In this document: piece after piece, positions 26,301 to 34,288 of the stretch
How the letters are laid out: every line of letters begins with the position of its first letter
How positions within the stretch are numbered: the stretch's first letter is position 1
NCBI RefSeq assembly: GCF_003711845.1
Contig: NZ_RHLQ01000014.1
Location: 1-64,000 of the forward strand
DNA length: 64,000 nucleotides
Direction of reading: 5' to 3'
Source of the DNA: Lysinibacillus halotolerans
Lineage (GTDB): Bacteria; Bacillota; Bacilli; Bacillales_A; Planococcaceae
The notes under the pieces: generated by a model
Told to the model about the DNA's origin: nothing
Databases searched by the model: none
Seen by the model: only the letters and a program-made list of their open reading frames with translations
Translations under genes and position numbers: made by a program

Positions 26301-26553
26301 TCCTACAAATAGTGATTATAGATATAACAAATTAGCTTTAGTAAAAGAGTCTTCCAATATATCTAATTTTGAAGAATTAGTATATTACATAGTGAAAAAT
26401 GAATATACTGGACGAAATCATGAAGAGGATTTTGCTGAATTTTTGATGAGGAAAAATTTAATAAATAATCCTAAGAGACTACCAAGCGAGATTTATGAGA
26501 GTGCATTGTTTATGTTTGATAGATTTGGTTTCTTTAATTTAAAGGAGAAATAA
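23308..26553 (+). CDS. 1081-aa defence-island protein with sigma-region-4-like HTH
   Basis: I do not recognise the full protein. Residues about 425-465 form a sigma-70 region-4-like helix-turn-helix (KGRQLGLTLEQIGEQYEITR, then ERVRQIIKKVNLKL). The rest appears to be repeated helical and winged-helix-like modules, with several YY/YIL-rich blocks (YIEKLDLYILREQFDYYIER). No Walker motif or nuclease motif is seen. The ATG at 23308 is only one base from AAGGG; TTG at 23317 is better spaced. It ends 3 bp before the PLD-helicase gene, so the two are coupled. I infer a DNA-binding recognition or regulatory subunit. Confidence 0.7.
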   Translation: MSNLINQITDFLLIPSYYKKAKKQFDFESWALKDFFAEEDSLEFLRFLYREDTQKFYITRDELLMRGISFREEYQNNFFPKLMYQIQNVIFIEENQELFKKINFKSIGLGNFIEQYHVSSDLFFHLMPFEGICNFAKDFSPTIIKTLFVDAGFNILSLEELDNVMKDKSFLNRNEKHQLDFDYSIENTFSEEKFTYFRNYCNQMNVVLFSELTLDFITEFANKDNIRNDIVRELIKKYEYKKLELAKSNIEIVNGNNVKEDKQQLEITMLKEIEDNISTFQKNEFRNFLERNGCSYFELINSIYEDETFDYSDNQLPLYKIKFLNNSIIKNIKAKYEEKLELEFENIRTALVNNEKFKYIAESKIKDVQDIFNLKVEDTIETNLRIIDTFNDKKHCNILKNINNVLKSFRMPKEHIEELVSQLKPNRIPIIKGRQLGLTLEQIGEQYEITRERVRQIIKKVNLKLSAKNSIIKISVFFQYYTQHCITITAEEFAKHLDIEANSSNYVILKELLSIDEKIFYIEKLDLYILREQFDYYIERLNSLNLNRAIIPFNEIKVIFEENIQLKIISNLIEKLMSIHGYIKGKEAYIRQSLSLTSRINYLFRNVIKEPLVMNDEGYSYFNSLMNEYFPQEFTSSKRAITARISDAEDTILVDNNTYYYHDGSLIDNKFVETIKNILNRHLEKMNFVDPRMIYQENLPLMEEYKIFSHVHLYSIINLYLDEYFDHSHGNSLYIYKKNEKVLDAESILIEYLNANSGEAIRESVLEDLKWKNFKLDQLLERIDSIIQVEDRKLCLISKFEFTDEEIQKLKEYVDIQFQNGYAFAFDLRFNMKNEIINILNSRNLLADEYSFMSILKWLNPNLRGYPKLLYLKDSPIQTIEQIISINFPDTITRKQIQDFIISYGYSEQTVYKVMFELIDKNYFYQYTGLEFINANQLNFTDSIILSLKTYLDEQFRNKVYLSALDLVGINSIAPIYHQGWSYHLIYELAPKVGYRQIPTNSDYRYNKLALVKESSNISNFEELVYYIVKNEYTGRNHEEDFAEFLMRKNLINNPKRLPSEIYESALFMFDRFGFFNLKEK

Positions 26554-26556
26554 CAA

Positions 26557-28599
26557 ATGGGATTAAACGACTTAAATTTGCAATTTACATACCGTTCTGA
26601 TAATGACAAAATGCATAGAGATTTTTATGAACCATGCTTAAAACAGAGTATAAAGTACGATCGTGCAGCTGGTTATTTTTCTAGTAGTATACTTAAAGAA
26701 TTAGCTAGAGGATTCGAACATTTTTTATTTTTCGGAGGCAAAATTCGAATAGTTTCAAATGTACATTTGTCTGAAGAAGACATTGAAGCAATAGACAAAG
26801 GATATAAACTAAAATCCAGTGTGATTGAAGAAAATTTACTTCGTGAAATTTATATAAGTAAAGAAGCATTAGAGGATGATACTTTAAATGTATTAGCTTG
26901 GTTAATAGCAGAGGGACAATTAGAAATAAAAATAGCACATCCTAACAATAACAGTTTATATCATGAAAAGTTTGGAATATTCACAGATAAGAATGAAATA
27001 AGTGTTGCTTTTATTGGTTCAGCAAACGAAACGTTAGGCGGAGTTGTTTCAAATTTTGAGAAGATTGATGTTTATTATGGTGAATATGATATTCATAGAA
27101 TTAAACGTATGAAAGAAGACTTTGAAAACCTGTGGGCAAATGAAACGAATGGTTTAACTGTTATACCGTTTCCTGAATCAGTTCGTAGAGAAATATTAAA
27201 GTGTAAAAAAAGACGTCCTGAACCTGAAGATGAAGAAATAATTATTGAACCTCGTCAATATCAAATAGATGCTATCAATGCTCTTGAAAGTAATAATTGG
27301 CAAGGTATTCTTGAAATGGCAACTGGAACTGGAAAAACTATAACTAGTTTGCTAGCTGCAATGAAATATTATAGTAAAGGTAAAAGGATTTTTTTAGTAA
27401 TCTTTGCGCCTTTTGCACATTTAGTTGATCAATGGAAAACGGAATGTGAGCAATTGGGTTTTAAAAAAATAACTCTTTGTTATCAATCGCAACATAAATG
27501 GAGAGAAGAATTAGAGTCAACAATTCAAGACTACAATATCGGATTAATAGACCAACATGTAGTGATCACAACTTATAAAACAGCTACTCTGTCTCCGTTC
27601 AAAGATATTATTGTGAAAATTGGAGATAGTGGTTTCTTAATTGCTGATGAATGTCATTATATAGGTTCAAGGTCATTCTATAATATGTTTTTTAATCAAT
27701 TTAGTGCAAGAATAGGGTTGTCTGCTACTCCAAATAGGTGGTGGGATGAACAAGGTACCGCTTTTATGAAAAGTATTTTTGGAGAAGTTGTTTTCGAATA
27801 TACTCTAGAACAAGCGATTGATGATGGAAAATTAACCCAATATGAATATAACCCTCATATTGTATCATTAACAGAGTCAGAGTTAGAAAGGTATAAAAAG
27901 CTAACATTTCGAATTATAACTTTATTTAATACCCCAGATGTTGAAGAAGAAAAGATTCAAAAATTAAATAGAGAACGAGCGTTGATTTTAGCAAAAGCCT
28001 ATAATAAAATACCACATTTAATTGGGTTATTAGAAAAAAAGGGGATTAAAAATATATCCCACACCCTTGTATATGTTGCTCAAGGGCAGGTGGATAGTAT
28101 GACTAGTTTACTATATGAGTTAGGTTTAAGAGTACATCGTTTTGACTCGCATGTACCTAATGCTAAAAGAAAACAAATACTTGAAGCTTTCGATCGTGGA
28201 GAAATTCAAGTATTAGTAGCTATTAAATGCTTAGATGAAGGTGTCGATGTTCCAAGTACCAAAGTAGCTTACTTTTTGGCAAGCACTTCAAATCCTAGAG
28301 AGTTTGTACAACGGCGAGGTAGGATTTTGAGAACTTATAATGGGAAAATATTGTCGGAAATTCATGATTTTATTGTATTACCCGATGGAGTAGATGATGA
28401 AACATTTAGTATGATAGCTAAAAAAGAGTTGCCAAGGTTTGCTGAATTTAGTAGTTCAGCAATTAACGGAGCCCAATCTAAAAGAATTATAAATGAAGTA
28501 CTGGATTATTATAATTTAAGCTATTTAATGGATAAGAAGCCTTGGGAAGTTTATGAAGAATTAAAGGAGGAGTATGATAAGGATGGCGGTATTGAATAA
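26557..28599 (+). CDS. PLD-nuclease/SF2 helicase fusion
   Basis: A 680-aa fusion. Residues 1-200 are a phospholipase-D-like nuclease domain with H-E-K in LYHEKFGIFTD (about 134) and GSANET (about 155). Residues about 235-640 are an SF2 helicase. Walker A is MATGTGKT (about 254), motif II is ADECH (about 361), motif III is GLSATP, and motif VI is QRRGRILR (about 587). Such PLD-helicases occur in DISARM-like and other anti-phage systems. It lies 3 bp after the 1081-aa gene and overlaps the 63-aa gene by 26 bp. Only one HKD motif is present, so dimerisation would be needed for nuclease action. Confidence 0.9.
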   Translation: MGLNDLNLQFTYRSDNDKMHRDFYEPCLKQSIKYDRAAGYFSSSILKELARGFEHFLFFGGKIRIVSNVHLSEEDIEAIDKGYKLKSSVIEENLLREIYISKEALEDDTLNVLAWLIAEGQLEIKIAHPNNNSLYHEKFGIFTDKNEISVAFIGSANETLGGVVSNFEKIDVYYGEYDIHRIKRMKEDFENLWANETNGLTVIPFPESVRREILKCKKRRPEPEDEEIIIEPRQYQIDAINALESNNWQGILEMATGTGKTITSLLAAMKYYSKGKRIFLVIFAPFAHLVDQWKTECEQLGFKKITLCYQSQHKWREELESTIQDYNIGLIDQHVVITTYKTATLSPFKDIIVKIGDSGFLIADECHYIGSRSFYNMFFNQFSARIGLSATPNRWWDEQGTAFMKSIFGEVVFEYTLEQAIDDGKLTQYEYNPHIVSLTESELERYKKLTFRIITLFNTPDVEEEKIQKLNRERALILAKAYNKIPHLIGLLEKKGIKNISHTLVYVAQGQVDSMTSLLYELGLRVHRFDSHVPNAKRKQILEAFDRGEIQVLVAIKCLDEGVDVPSTKVAYFLASTSNPREFVQRRGRILRTYNGKILSEIHDFIVLPDGVDDETFSMIAKKELPRFAEFSSSAINGAQSKRIINEVLDYYNLSYLMDKKPWEVYEELKEEYDKDGGIE

Positions 28600-28765
28600 T
28601 GAATTATTAAATCGATTAAATACGTTAAAACCTCAAAATAAAGAATTACTAAAAGAGTTTTTACTTAGAATTAACCGAGCTCAAACATCTGCAGAACGAA
28701 CTGATGCTGTTGCTCAATTACGGGCAAGAATCAGAGAATATGTAGCCGAAGAAATGAAGAATTAA
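28574..28765 (+). CDS. 63-aa helical protein, unknown
   Basis: A 63-aa protein embedded between helicase and ATPase genes. The ATG at 28574 lies just after AAAGGAGG within the helicase 3' end; ATG at 28583 (MAVLNNELL) is an alternative. It is entirely helical (LLNRLNTLKPQNKELLKEFL, then AERTDAVAQLRARIREYV), so it may be an adaptor. I do not recognise it. Conservation of the strong RBS inside another gene argues that it is real. Confidence 0.65.
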   Translation: MIRMAVLNNELLNRLNTLKPQNKELLKEFLLRINRAQTSAERTDAVAQLRARIREYVAEEMKN

Positions 28766-28800
28766 TATTAGAATTTTTAAACCAATGGAGGAAATATGAA

Positions 28801-30831
28801 ATGAAAATTTTAGATATGGAATTAAATAATTTCCGCCAGTATTTAGGAGAACAAAGAATTGAATTTGCCGCAGATAAACAAAATATCACGATAGTTTATG
28901 GTGAAAATGGGAAAGGTAAAACGGGAATTTTCCGTGCATTAATGTTTGCACTTTTTGGACATACACATATACAGCAAGATAACCCGAAAGAACCTATACA
29001 TTTAGTAAATTTAAAAAAACTTGAGGAAATGCCCGGAGTACCGGTAGAAGCAAGTGTAAAAGTTCGTTTTCTTAATCATGATAAAACATATGAAATAAAA
29101 CGTTCGGTGATAGGTATGAAATCTGGAGTTCAAATTTCTCAAAGAGATGGTGATATTAGTTTTGTAGAAATTGATTCACAAGGTAATTATTCTCCCAATC
29201 CTAAAACAAACCAACATGAAGTAAACCAGATTATAAATTCTATCCTTGATGAAGATGTAAAAGACTTCTTCTTATTTGACGGTGAAAAAATTGATACTCT
29301 TGCAAAAACTAATGAAACCGTTAAAAAAGAAGTTAAAAAAGCTATATTTAAATTACTTCAAATTGATAATGTTGAAGAGGCAAGGGCGTTATTAAATAAT
29401 CTTAAAATTAATGAACGGCGAAAAGTAATTAATGAAACATCTGATACAAATGTAAAACAAAAAAATGATGAGATTGAGCAATTACATGCAGATTTAAAAA
29501 AACAGAAAGTATATCTTGAAAAACATGAATTAAATCTTATTGAAAATAACAAATTAATTGGAGAACTTGAATTTCAGTTAGCTCAAAATGAAGATATTGC
29601 TAGAGTCCAAGAACGTTTAGCAAGTGCTGTTAGAACATCTAATAGTATTAAGGATCACATTAATAATATTAGTGAGAATATATTGGATTTTGTATTCTCA
29701 AAAGCACCTTATTTATTAATGAATAATGCTTTCTATAATGTGAAAAATTATTTAGAGACAACAATTGCTGAAAATAATACAAATGTACCTGTAGAAGTTT
29801 TACGAGAGTCTGCTAGTACGGGAGTATGTCTATGCTGTAATAATGATCTGAAACTACATAAGGAAAACATGGCATATATCGAGACGTTAATAAAGAATTA
29901 TGTTCGTTCAGAATCTAATACTTTTTCGAATAATATTTTAGGGATGATTTCTAGTTGTTTTGAAGATGCAAATAAAAATGAAGAAGAAGCATTAAAACTA
30001 TTAAAACTCTATAGAGATAAAGAAAATGAATTACGTGAGATAGAAAATGATATATATGAATTAAAAAAAGAGCTTGGAGAAAAAGCAAGTAAAGAACTAA
30101 ATTTAGAAAAAACAGCAAAGGCATTAGATGCTCAAAAACTTGAATCTGATTCTATAAAAGAATCAATTGGGAAAACTAAGGGTGAAATTGAGCTGTTAGA
30201 GAAAAATATCTTAAAAGCCGAAGATGAACTAAGTAAATTAATGAGAACGATTAGTAATAATAGAATTGAAGAACGTGTTATAAAAATGATAGAAAGTTTA
30301 ACAGAAGATATCGAAGCTATTGCAACAGATTTTAGTTCTGCTATGCGTGATCAGTTACGCGATGCTACAACTGAAATATTTAAGATACTGATAGATCGAA
30401 AAGACATTAATTTAATTAAAGAGATCAATATAAACAGTAAATATGAAATTGAAATAATTAATTTTGATGGTGTGGAAATTACACAAGATATTTCTCAGGG
30501 TCAACGTCAAATTGTTGCGCTATCATTTATTACAGCATTAGCAAGAGTGGCAGCTGGAGATGGTAAAATTATTGATTTTCCTTTGTTTATGGATTCACCA
30601 TTCAATCGATTAAGTGGAATGAATCGTGATCATCTAATTGAAAACATACCAAATTTAACCAGCCAATGGATCTTGTTACTAACTGATACTGAGTTAACCA
30701 AGAGCGAAGAACGTGTTTTTAAAAACGGAAATCACTTAGGTAAATGGTATAGAATAAATCAAATTGAAACATATCATTCAGTTATTGAACCAGTGTTACT
30801 TACTGAAACGATGTCAACGAGAGGAGAGTAA
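28801..30831 (+). CDS. DndD-like SMC/Rad50-type ATPase
   Basis: A 676-aa SMC-family ATPase close to DndD. Walker A is YGENGKGKTGI (about 33). The DndD-type block KDFFLFDGEKIDTLAK lies near 155. Long coiled coils flank a zinc-hook CLCC (about 341). The ABC signature is SQGQRQIVALSF (about 564), and Walker B is FPLFMDSP (about 593). In Dnd systems DndD works with DndC/DndE to modify DNA with sulfur; here those genes are absent. GGAGG lies 11 bp upstream. It ends 2 bp before the next gene. I infer a DNA-sensing ATPase for the adjacent nuclease-helicase. Confidence 0.88.
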   Translation: MKILDMELNNFRQYLGEQRIEFAADKQNITIVYGENGKGKTGIFRALMFALFGHTHIQQDNPKEPIHLVNLKKLEEMPGVPVEASVKVRFLNHDKTYEIKRSVIGMKSGVQISQRDGDISFVEIDSQGNYSPNPKTNQHEVNQIINSILDEDVKDFFLFDGEKIDTLAKTNETVKKEVKKAIFKLLQIDNVEEARALLNNLKINERRKVINETSDTNVKQKNDEIEQLHADLKKQKVYLEKHELNLIENNKLIGELEFQLAQNEDIARVQERLASAVRTSNSIKDHINNISENILDFVFSKAPYLLMNNAFYNVKNYLETTIAENNTNVPVEVLRESASTGVCLCCNNDLKLHKENMAYIETLIKNYVRSESNTFSNNILGMISSCFEDANKNEEEALKLLKLYRDKENELREIENDIYELKKELGEKASKELNLEKTAKALDAQKLESDSIKESIGKTKGEIELLEKNILKAEDELSKLMRTISNNRIEERVIKMIESLTEDIEAIATDFSSAMRDQLRDATTEIFKILIDRKDINLIKEININSKYEIEIINFDGVEITQDISQGQRQIVALSFITALARVAAGDGKIIDFPLFMDSPFNRLSGMNRDHLIENIPNLTSQWILLLTDTELTKSEERVFKNGNHLGKWYRINQIETYHSVIEPVLLTETMSTRGE

Positions 30832-30833
30832 TA

Positions 30834-31289
30834 ATGGATTTTTTCAGTAAAGATCAGAGTTTCCATACAAGTTCCAAATATGAACCCATTTATCAATTTT
30901 TTAATACAAAGTATAAGATAGGTTATAAAGATTTGTTTCTCGTTTGTGCTGCTATTGGAGCTAAAAATGATAAGCGTACACAACCTTTGGATCAAAAAGG
31001 ACGTGAATTTCGTTCATCGTTTTTTTCAGATAAAGAACGAAAATTAGTCTATTCAATAATTTTAAATGATGAGGAGAAGGGAAAAAACTTAGAATCATTT
31101 TCTAATAGTGAATTCCCCAAAGTAGCCCGTAAACTACTTCAAGAATATGCAGAAGGTGGGATGGACTTACTTATTGAAAAGGTATTCAAAGAAAAATGGA
31201 ATGGACATTCTTTAGATGATGACCACGATCGATATGAAATTGATTTACTAAAATATATCTTGGCAGATTATAAAGAAGTACCATTTTAA
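30834..31289 (+). CDS. Dnd-system-associated-protein-4-like protein
   Basis: A 151-aa protein. The order KDLFLVCAAIGAKNDKRTQP, then SSFFSDKERKLVYSIILND, then KLLQEYAEGGMDLLIEKVF recalls the small proteins annotated as dnd system-associated protein 4. The recollection is from motif shape, not a search. It lies 2 bp after the DndD-like gene behind GAGGAGAG, and it is last in the operon. Its role in Dnd clusters is unknown to me. Confidence 0.65.
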   Translation: MDFFSKDQSFHTSSKYEPIYQFFNTKYKIGYKDLFLVCAAIGAKNDKRTQPLDQKGREFRSSFFSDKERKLVYSIILNDEEKGKNLESFSNSEFPKVARKLLQEYAEGGMDLLIEKVFKEKWNGHSLDDDHDRYEIDLLKYILADYKEVPF

Positions 31290-31422
31290 ATATACATTTT
31301 TCGAATTCCTTGCTACAGATACTTGTAAAATAGTGATGATTTAAATGGCTCGTATTTTTAATCATGCAGTTTATGTATAATTATTGATCTAATGTTAAAT
31401 TCTATTTTTTTTCAATTGATTC

Positions 31423-31462
31423 TCCCAATAGATAAACGCATAATTGTCTATCTATTGGGAGT
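31423..31462. terminator. Stem-loop between convergent defence genes
   Basis: CTCCCAATAGATA pairs with TATCTATTGGGAG around a 14-base loop. It lies between stops at 31289 (+) and 31513 (-). No long T-run follows, so terminator activity is uncertain. Confidence 0.5.
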
Positions 31463-31512
31463 CTACAATTCTAATTGAAGAATATAATTTGTTTTTAATT
31501 TAATTCTAAAAT

Positions 31513-32799
31513 CTATGAATAGATATTTGGTAAAGAATCAATCCATTCTAACCAATTTAAAACAGTAGATGCACGTCTTAAATAAGTAGAAGGAGAATTT
31601 ATATTATATAGATTACAAGACTTTAAAATAGAAGAAATATGTTCGTTAGAAAGAGAGGGATTCTTTTTAAATGCCTTATATACTTCAAAAAAAGGTCGAT
31701 GTTCTAAAATAGATTCTGCTAAAAGTAAATATTTTTCTCGTGGTGCTTGGGACATTATAAGATTTCCTTTTTTTGATAATCTATACATTTTCCCAGAATA
31801 AGTAGGATATTTTTCAATTAATCCTAAGTATATTGCTGCATTAGTATAATAATCAGATTGTCTCGGATTGAAAGCATAATACCTTGTTATATCTTCTGCA
31901 TTTAAATCACGCTCTCTCAAAATGCTAAGAAGATCGATGATTTTCGAAAATGAATTAGCTTGCGGAAAAGGTATTTCAGGTTCTGGAACAAAATTAACAA
32001 TCATCATTAAATCATTGATATCTTCTTTTGTTATAGAACCCGTATTTATACGGTAGTTTTTTTGTTTCACTAAACGGATAGAATTATAGTTGTTTAAATT
32101 GATAAATTCATATTCAAAAAAATTAAAAATATCATTTGAAAAAGTAATGAATATAGTGCGTACATTTTTGTTAATTTTAGATGTCCAGTAACGGTAAGGA
32201 AAATACATTTGACTAATTAAAAAATCATCTAATCTAGAATTTTTTGCATTAATAATTAGAAAATCTTCTTCAGATTCGAATCCTCCTTGTATATCCATAT
32301 CGATATCTTTTACGAATAACGGTATTTCCGGACCATTTGAAGTTTTAATAGTATAATTGAATTCTTCTGAAGTAATTCTTCCGAAGATTGTTGGTATTAC
32401 TTTCATTTCGATAAAATCTTCAATCATCCCCGTAACAAATGCACAACTTAAGACAGAATCATCAGAGTATATATTAGTAGGATCAATCGATTCCAGGTTT
32501 CTTGGAATAGGTACTAGAGTTGTTTCGATTTCATCATTATATGTAATATTTTGATAGGCACTAAAATTACCAATTACATAATCGGTACTAGAGTTAGGTA
32601 ATATACTTAGTTTGTTTTGTTTAAACAATAAAGGTAATCCTGTAGCGTGGTTGAAGGTCGTCATTAAAATAGGATCTCCTAATTCACGAATCTGTTCGGC
32701 TGTGATAATATATGAACCCTCAATTTTTACTTTTTCAGTTATGTTATATTTAATGAATAATTGATTCCATGCATCGTCAATATTATATAAATTAACCAA
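31513..32799 (-). CDS. Nuclease-like protein, PD-(D/E)xK-type with winged helix
   Basis: A 428-aa protein starting TTG at 32799 behind AGGAGG. The block DMDIQGGFESEEDFLIINAK, then LDDFLISQMYFPYRYW (about 165-205), has the layout of a PD-(D/E)xK nuclease core. The usual E-x-K is N-A-K here. Residues about 310-350 resemble a winged helix (YYTNAAIYLGLIEKYPTYSG). I recall this architecture (DUF6997-like) in type II restriction enzymes. It is convergent with the island operon and close to the Dam-type gene, so it may be the restriction partner. Moderately sure of the fold, unsure of activity. Confidence 0.6.
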   Translation of the reverse strand: MVNLYNIDDAWNQLFIKYNITEKVKIEGSYIITAEQIRELGDPILMTTFNHATGLPLLFKQNKLSILPNSSTDYVIGNFSAYQNITYNDEIETTLVPIPRNLESIDPTNIYSDDSVLSCAFVTGMIEDFIEMKVIPTIFGRITSEEFNYTIKTSNGPEIPLFVKDIDMDIQGGFESEEDFLIINAKNSRLDDFLISQMYFPYRYWTSKINKNVRTIFITFSNDIFNFFEYEFINLNNYNSIRLVKQKNYRINTGSITKEDINDLMMIVNFVPEPEIPFPQANSFSKIIDLLSILRERDLNAEDITRYYAFNPRQSDYYTNAAIYLGLIEKYPTYSGKMYRLSKKGNLIMSQAPREKYLLLAESILEHRPFFEVYKAFKKNPSLSNEHISSILKSCNLYNINSPSTYLRRASTVLNWLEWIDSLPNIYS

Positions 32800-33187
32800 A
32801 GTTTTCCTCCTAAGTTTATAATTTTATGTTCTTTTTAATATTATTTAGTTTATAAGGTTTCTTTTTGCTAATTATTTTATACAATTTCAAAATGTACAGT
32901 ATTGATTTCAATTATAATAAATGTTTTAGTGCTTTTTAAGCTGCAACTGGAATTTATAGTTTAAATTTTAACTCATTTTTATACAATAAGCATCTCTTAC
33001 TAGTCTGGTTCTAACTATTAACTTTTACTTATTTTAATACTATAAGGTGATGTTTATATTGGTGGATATTTGCATGTTATGATAAATTTTCCTTTGTGTA
33101 TATCGAATAAGAAGTAAAAATTAAATCCTTTAGAATTGAAATGTGGCAATTTAAATGATTTGGTATAGAAAAATTGGAGTGTTTAAT
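32800..33187. other. Gene-free AT-rich intergenic region
   Basis: 388 bp with no supported gene; it holds the divergent upstream regions of the 31513 and 33188 genes. No clear operator or repeat is seen. Confidence 0.5.
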
Positions 33188-33514
33188 ATGAGTATTGAAG
33201 AATTATTAAAAAGCATGAATATTGGAGTAGAATTTAAGAAAATAAAATCTTCAAGTAAAATACTTGCCGTTACAAAAAAGGGTATAAAATATTCCCTTGG
33301 TAAAAATGGAAACTCAAAAACTGTAACCTTCAAAGAATTAAAAGAAGCAATTGATGAACTAGAGGGTACGGGATGCATTTCAAGAGAATGGTATTCAAAG
33401 AAGTTTCCTATTCAATCGAAATCAGCTCCATGTAATTACAGTACTATTGGCGGGTTATTAATGCATGTTTCTTATGTTTCGTATGACAAGGGGAAATATT
33501 TAAAGGTGGAATAA
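33188..33514 (+). CDS. Hypothetical 108-aa protein
   Basis: A 108-aa protein starting at ATG 33188 behind TTGGAGTG. The frame extends to 33155 without an RBS. Basic N-terminus (EFKKIKSSSKILAVTKKGIK), then an acidic helix (FKELKEAIDELEGTGCISRE). I do not recognise the family. It sits at the island edge. Confidence 0.55.
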   Translation: MSIEELLKSMNIGVEFKKIKSSSKILAVTKKGIKYSLGKNGNSKTVTFKELKEAIDELEGTGCISREWYSKKFPIQSKSAPCNYSTIGGLLMHVSYVSYDKGKYLKVE

Positions 33515-33563
33515 ATTGACCTTAAAAAAGGTTTCTACAAAAATATTCATACTAGATAGTCAG

Positions 33564-33597
33564 AAAGGTGAATTTAAGTCTAATTAAATTCACCTTT
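33564..33597. terminator. Stem-loop AAAGGTGAATTTA/TAAATTCACCTTT
   Basis: Inverted repeat between convergent genes at 33514 (+) and 33672 (-). It could serve both strands. Confidence 0.6.
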
Positions 33598-33671
33598 GTT
33601 TATTTTAGTGTATAAACTCTTCTATTACTTGAAATTTTATGTTGAAACAACCTACATTTTAAACAGTTAAA

Positions 33672-34082
33672 TCATTTAATCGCTATAAAAACCTCAATTT
33701 CTCCATTAGGATAATATTTCTCAAAATCGTAAGTGTACGCTGTGTTCAGTGTACCTGATTCCTCACGTTCCCAGATGGTTTTCCAAGTGTTTAAAGTGCC
33801 TTGTTCATCTGCTGTGTCTACATTAAAGATTTCATATTTTGCGTTATTCGGTATTTCGAGGGAAGGTTGGTTTTGGCTATCTTCTAGTGCAATACTTAAT
33901 GTGTAATCACCTTTATAGTTACTCTCGTAGGTATGATAGACACCGTAGACAATACTATCTTGCCCCGTTAGACGACTAGATGCGTCCTTCCACAATCCTG
34001 AAATCTTTTGTAGCAAAAGATCATCATTAAAATTATTCGTTCGCACACTATTGATTACTGTTAATTTCATTAGGTTTTTCAT
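33672..34082 (-). CDS. GyrI-like effector-binding domain protein
   Basis: A 136-aa protein with the beta-rich effector-binding layout. It reads RTNNFNDDLLLQKISGLWKD, then YGVYHTYESNYKGDYTLSIA, then KYEIFNVDTADEQGTLNTWK, ending in EVFIAIK. These domains occur alone or behind AraC/MerR HTHs; no HTH is attached here. The start at 34082 lacks a strong RBS; MKLTVIN at 34070 is possible. Probably a small-molecule-binding protein. Confidence 0.7.
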   Translation of the reverse strand: MKNLMKLTVINSVRTNNFNDDLLLQKISGLWKDASSRLTGQDSIVYGVYHTYESNYKGDYTLSIALEDSQNQPSLEIPNNAKYEIFNVDTADEQGTLNTWKTIWEREESGTLNTAYTYDFEKYYPNGEIEVFIAIK

Positions 34083-34288
34083 TCCAAATTAAGTTTTTCA
34101 AATCTAATTTGCACAAATAAAATAAGAACATATGTTTCCTTTTTGTTATAATTGAAAATATCACTGGCATAAATACCAAAATTTACCTCGAGTAAATCTT
34201 TTATTTTCTTCTTCCCAAAGGTATTTCCATACTATTTGTTTAACTATTACTATAGCCGAATTGAATTAACAGAGGGGAGGAACTGTCT

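Noticed and set aside
22249-32799. Complete Dnd phosphorothioation system
   Set aside because: No DndC (PAPS-reductase-like), DndA/IscS or DndE was found in the window; only a DndD-like ATPase and a Dnd-associated-like small protein.
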